A stretch of 12,559 nt of DNA from Phoronis ovalis (Eukaryota > Phoronida > Phoronidae). Under the pieces are notes generated by a model. That model was not told the origin of the DNA. It did no database searches and was given only the letters and a program-made list of their open reading frames with translations. A program made the translations under genes and the position numbers. Of the stretch, positions 8,993 to 12,559 are shown piece by piece. The stretch's first letter is position 1. Every line of letters starts with the position of its first letter. The stretch lies in NCBI GenBank assembly GCA_028565635.1, contig JAOXYB010028167.1, forward strand, positions 2,752 to 15,310. Direction: 5' to 3'.

Positions 8993-10880
8993 CAGTTATA
9001 GCAAAGTCTCTTTTTTCATCCTTTTCCTTGGTATCTCTGAAATGTTTTTTAGCATCCAAGGTTCCTAAAGCTTCCTCATCTTCACTAAATAAAATTAAAT
9101 TTTCTGGCTGACTAGTTAGATAATCTATACTTTTAAAATCATTACTAAATTCCTCAAGCATTTCGCATGATGTCATTTGACTAGAAACAATTGTGTCAGA
9201 TGCATTTGCAAATTTAGCAACCATTGATGAATTATTAGAAAAACTGGTACTGGCATATGCAGAAACTGAATCAGAGCTGTGAATCTCATTTTCTGGAGTA
9301 ATGGCAGCAATATCAGTGAGCACACCTTTGGTTGTATTATTAATCAGCATTTCATCACTGCAATCATCAATTCTTTCCGCAGGTTTTATTGCAGACATTA
9401 GCAAATCCAAACCAACATCAATAATTTTATCTTGAGCATACTTAACATTACTAGAATCATCTACATCAATAGATGATGATTTTGCTACATGAATGCTATC
9501 AGATAATTTCTGTGAGTCATCAGAACATATATAATCTGCCAAACTTTCCTTACCACCTTCTAAATATATTTCTGGAATTTCAGGTTCATATTTCATATCA
9601 TGAATACCATCTTTACATAGCAAGGTAATATTATTCTTGTCCATTTTGATGACATCAGCATTTTTAACTGCATCACACCAATTGTCAGTGCTACTGAGCT
9701 GTGCAACTGACTTAATTTCAAGGTCATCTTTTTCTTGAGACGTATCACAAACAGAATGTTTAGAAATATTTTTTGTTTCATTGTCTTCATTGGTTTGTCC
9801 GCTTGTGTAGCTAGCATCACTGAAATCATTAGCTAAGTCAAAATTATTATGTGTATCATTACTTTTGCTATTTTCCCTAAGGTAATTAGCATCCTCTTCA
9901 TCATTTTTGTTATCGGTTTCTTCTAGTTGGTTTCGACCAACAACGCCCAGCTGGCTTTTTGTGACAGTAGGAAACTGGGTATTAGTATATGCATCAAACT
10001 TATTTCTTACATCTTCAATAATGCGACTCTCTGTATTTTCCACGTCACCAGTGTCTTTCGCTTTTTTATCCCTAGCATCACTGTTTTGCTTACAAGAATC
10101 TGCACTAATAAACTTCTCACTCTTGATAATATCTACAGCCCCAGCAGTATAATTACCATCTCCCACAACCAGTTGATTATCGCCATCAGATGTGTTATCA
10201 ATGTTAGCAGTTTGATCCACATGAATAAAATCATCATCACATTCCACTGACTCTGTATCAACATCAAATACAATAGGACTGATATTGGTTGATTCAAGGT
10301 ATGACAGATCAAGATGATCATTCAAACTTTGACGCAATTCATCTGCAAGGCTAGTAACATTACGTCCATCATAACTGTTGTCTTCAGATGCATTCGTCTC
10401 TTCGGTAATGGACAATAACGGGTCATTATATGGTGCTGCTGGTGTTGTAACTTCTTTCTCTAGTTGACATAGCTTATTGTTTAGTGGTTTATCAGTATTT
10501 TTTTCAGGCCAGTCCAATTCAAGAGGCTGCTCATCTATTGAGTTGACAACTTTTTCTTGATTTTTTTCAGGCACTACTGATTCTGGTATCCGTGCATGTA
10601 CTCCTGGTAAATCTGAATTTTTAGATGGATTTTTAGAAAAAAAATTTTCCTTAAAATTTTTATGTATATTATCCTGGGTTTTGTTGACAGAGAATTCACT
10701 TCTTTCTCTAGACGGGACTATCGGTGTGGGATCACTCAATGTTGTGACTCCAGTATTATTATCATGGAATTCTCCACTTTGGCGTTCGTATACCCGTCGT
10801 GTTATCGGGGAATAGGCATTTCTAATTTGAATATCGTCTTCAGTTGGACTACTAGGTTCCTTACTCAATGGACAACCCAT
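8993..10880 (-). CDS. First coding exon (A): acylated N-terminus and long acidic disordered region
   Basis: The exon reads open for 629 codons plus one base. The ATG has A at -3 and G at +4, and an in-frame TAA lies 14 codons upstream (10923..10925), which supports this start unless a 5' exon is spliced on. The protein begins MGCPLSK: Gly2 with Ser6 and Lys7 fits N-myristoylation, and Cys3 next to it is a likely palmitoylation site, so inner-membrane attachment is inferred. A small basic patch (about residues 28-33) and Ser-Pro sites (11-12, 24-25) follow. Residues 150-600 are rich in Asp, Glu, Ser, Asn and Thr with no recognised domain; a charged KKHFRDTKEKDEKRD stretch (611-625) ends the exon. 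The frame meets TAA at 8985..8987, but eight bases earlier ACTG/gtaatt gives a donor leaving one base (phase 1), which matches the phase of exon B. Linkage to the IQ exons rests on strand, order and phase. Reading through the donor would give a 631-residue protein with no IQ motif. Confidence 0.75.
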
Positions 10881-12480
10881 GCTGATTATATAATAATGAC
10901 TATATAAATAGTAGATCTGTTTTTATGCAAAATTTCAGTAGCCTGATTGTTGTTTAAAAAATTATCCTAATTATTATCAGTGTAATCTCTTACCAAACAA
11001 AAATTTGCATAATTCTATCCTCATTAATATTACACAGTTAGAACAGTCTTCTAGAACTGGTAAAGATTCATATCGCTTATTTTATAATACTGTATATCAA
11101 CACATACAATTTCTTCTTCATCAAAGATTGGAAAAGAATTGAACTATATATACAGATACAGTTGGCAGATTACAGGAAATGCTGCTTTCAACAATGATAA
11201 AAGCTAACAGACTGATACTGATAACTATTGACAGCAAACCAAGTAAGCTTAAGGCTATCTAAAAATCATACCAAACAGATGCAAAAATATATTTTCCAGT
11301 AGGCTCTTGAGGATACAGAATTCCCTCAGATACAATATTTATACAAAATACTCATAGGTCAAGGAAAAGGATCAAGAACTAATCCCCTAGTATTTATGAA
11401 ACTTCTATGTTGATGAGCATCAGGATGGTGTATAGATATTTTAGTTTACAACAAAAATCTATATTTTTAAGATAAACATTACACTTATAAATCTGGTAAA
11501 TTAGTCATATAAAAACATTAATTAATTCATTACTAAGGCCAAGTTAGATCTTCAGCAGTAACTCGACAACATTTTTAATAATCCTATATCATATATATAT
11601 TGATGATAACTTCATGGAGAATTTAGCATTTGTCAGTTCCTAGAGAGCCTCAAATATGCATTTGATTCATAATACACATCATCTATTTATAGTCCATAGA
11701 GGTGTCTGTCCTGCAATTAGTACCTTGTGCTAGGATATATGCCTTGTGTAAAATGTTGAGACTAAAATTACCATATATTGTGAAATCTAATACCAGAAAG
11801 TCATGGCATTTTTTCAAGTTGTAGGGGGTAAAACATGTGTACGTACATGCATGCCAACATCTGCAATACCTGAGGTAATGTATCATGTGTATATCTATTA
11901 CTTAGGATAACTAATTATATAGATGAAAAAAAAAATCTTGGCTATAATAGTTAGTTTTCATAATGTAAATAGCCCAAGAGGGGTTTACTTTAGGTCTGAA
12001 CAATACTGGGGTTTTATGATTTTTGGTATAAAAAGGGATGGGTAGAAGGCAAAAAAATACACTGGCTATTATATAATATAAATGGTATATATATATACAT
12101 ATTTATATTCTAAATCGGCAGCATAATAAAGGGTGCAAAATATTATTTTCAACTGATAAATAGGAATCATTAAAACTTTTCAAAGATTTAATTTTTGGTC
12201 TGAAGTGCAATTGGTTAATAATTATTAAGTTCACTGGTAAAAGGGGGATGAAATATTACTAAAGTTGGCATTAATTAAACTACCGGTAAGCGTAAACAAG
12301 GAATGCCTATAGACTAAATTTAGCTACCAATGTCACAACCGTCTATCAATGTAATCCATTTGAGGCAACTAATGTACTAATTAAGATAATAAAAACCATT
12401 TTAATAATTACATCCATGAACATGACAATTTGTCAATTAATCAGAGGTTAAAATTATGGTACTGTCATTTGCAATTTTAA
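10881..12480. other. Upstream flank of the gene, no coding sequence seen
   Basis: This 1.6-kb AT-rich stretch precedes the start codon of the minus-strand gene and probably holds the 5' UTR and promoter. Low-complexity AT runs occur near 11589..11600 and 12080..12115. A TATA-like ctatttatatag (minus strand, 10911..10900) is only about 20 bp from the ATG, too close to serve that start unless the leader is tiny. An open frame at 11683..11886 shows no coding character. A transcription start cannot be placed. Confidence 0.6.
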
Positions 12481-12490
12481 AATTCGGAGT

Positions 12491-12539
12491 GGCTAAACGT
12501 CCGGTTACCGGACGGCGTATCTTGGGGCTAAACGTCCGG
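12491..12539. repeat. GC-rich patch: repeated 14-mer and inverted repeat
   Basis: The 14-mer ggctaaacgtccgg occurs at 12491..12504 and again at 12526..12539, 35 bp apart. The first copy runs into a perfect inverted repeat with 8-bp arms around one base: CGTCCGGT-T-ACCGGACG (12498..12514). The octamer aattcgga flanks the patch at 12481..12488 and 12546..12553. Several CpGs cluster here in otherwise CpG-poor, AT-rich sequence. It may be the edge of a mobile or satellite-like repeat cut by the window, or a protein-binding site. Confidence 0.8.
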
Positions 12540-12559
12540 ACATCCAATTCGGATCAACT

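Noticed and set aside
9907-10250. Plus-strand open frames opposite exon A
   Set aside because: They lie wholly inside the 1.9-kb minus-strand exon and encode low-complexity shadow peptides without any domain.
10900-10911. TATA box for the gene
   Set aside because: About 20 bp from the start codon, too near to direct a transcript containing it, and the better TATA match is on the opposite strand; likely AT-rich chance.
11683-11886. Minus-strand 67-residue frame upstream of the gene
   Set aside because: Cys/Tyr-rich peptide without domain, signal or splice context; likely chance.

Overview
The window looks like invertebrate animal nuclear DNA. It is strongly AT-rich, and almost all of the supportable coding sequence is short exons on the minus strand, separated by GT-AG introns of about 250 to 3,600 bp. 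The phylum cannot be fixed from this sequence; arthropod, mollusc, annelid, cnidarian or sponge all remain possible. No bacterial gene organisation, tRNA, rRNA or CRISPR array was seen.

Nearly everything supportable is one gene read right to left. At 10880..8993 a 1.9-kb exon encodes a long acidic, Ser/Asn/Asp-rich, probably disordered region. It starts Met-Gly-Cys-x-x-Ser, a classic N-myristoylation plus palmitoylation signal. After a 3.6-kb interval, which may hold one or two cassette exons, come seven small exons (B to H: 5422..5352, 4585..4407, 3995..3797, 3209..3042, 2786..2640, 1410..1264, 506..1). Every junction from B to H keeps frame with sensible GT/AG sites. Exons C to H carry nine IQ motifs and run into a tenth unit cut by the window edge. 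All but the two in exon C are preceded by an acidic DIDL or closely similar segment.

The acidic-plus-IQ unit closely resembles the calmodulin-binding core of the neurogranin / neuromodulin (GAP-43) / PEP-19 (calpacitin) group and of the insect multi-IQ relative igloo. If exon A and the IQ exons are one transcript, the product would be a membrane-tethered tandem array of calmodulin-binding sites, a calmodulin store at the plasma membrane. Exon H holds three near-identical 144-bp repeats and continues off the left edge, so the array is longer than seen here. Those repeats have a Ser at the position that PKC phosphorylates in neurogranin and GAP-43; the other clear single-IQ exons have Gly.

The remaining sequence is introns and about 1.6 kb upstream of the start codon. 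The F-G intron holds two copies of a 128-bp repeat, 555 bp apart. The right edge has a small GC-rich, CpG-rich patch with a 17-bp inverted repeat and a repeated 14-mer. No second gene could be supported.
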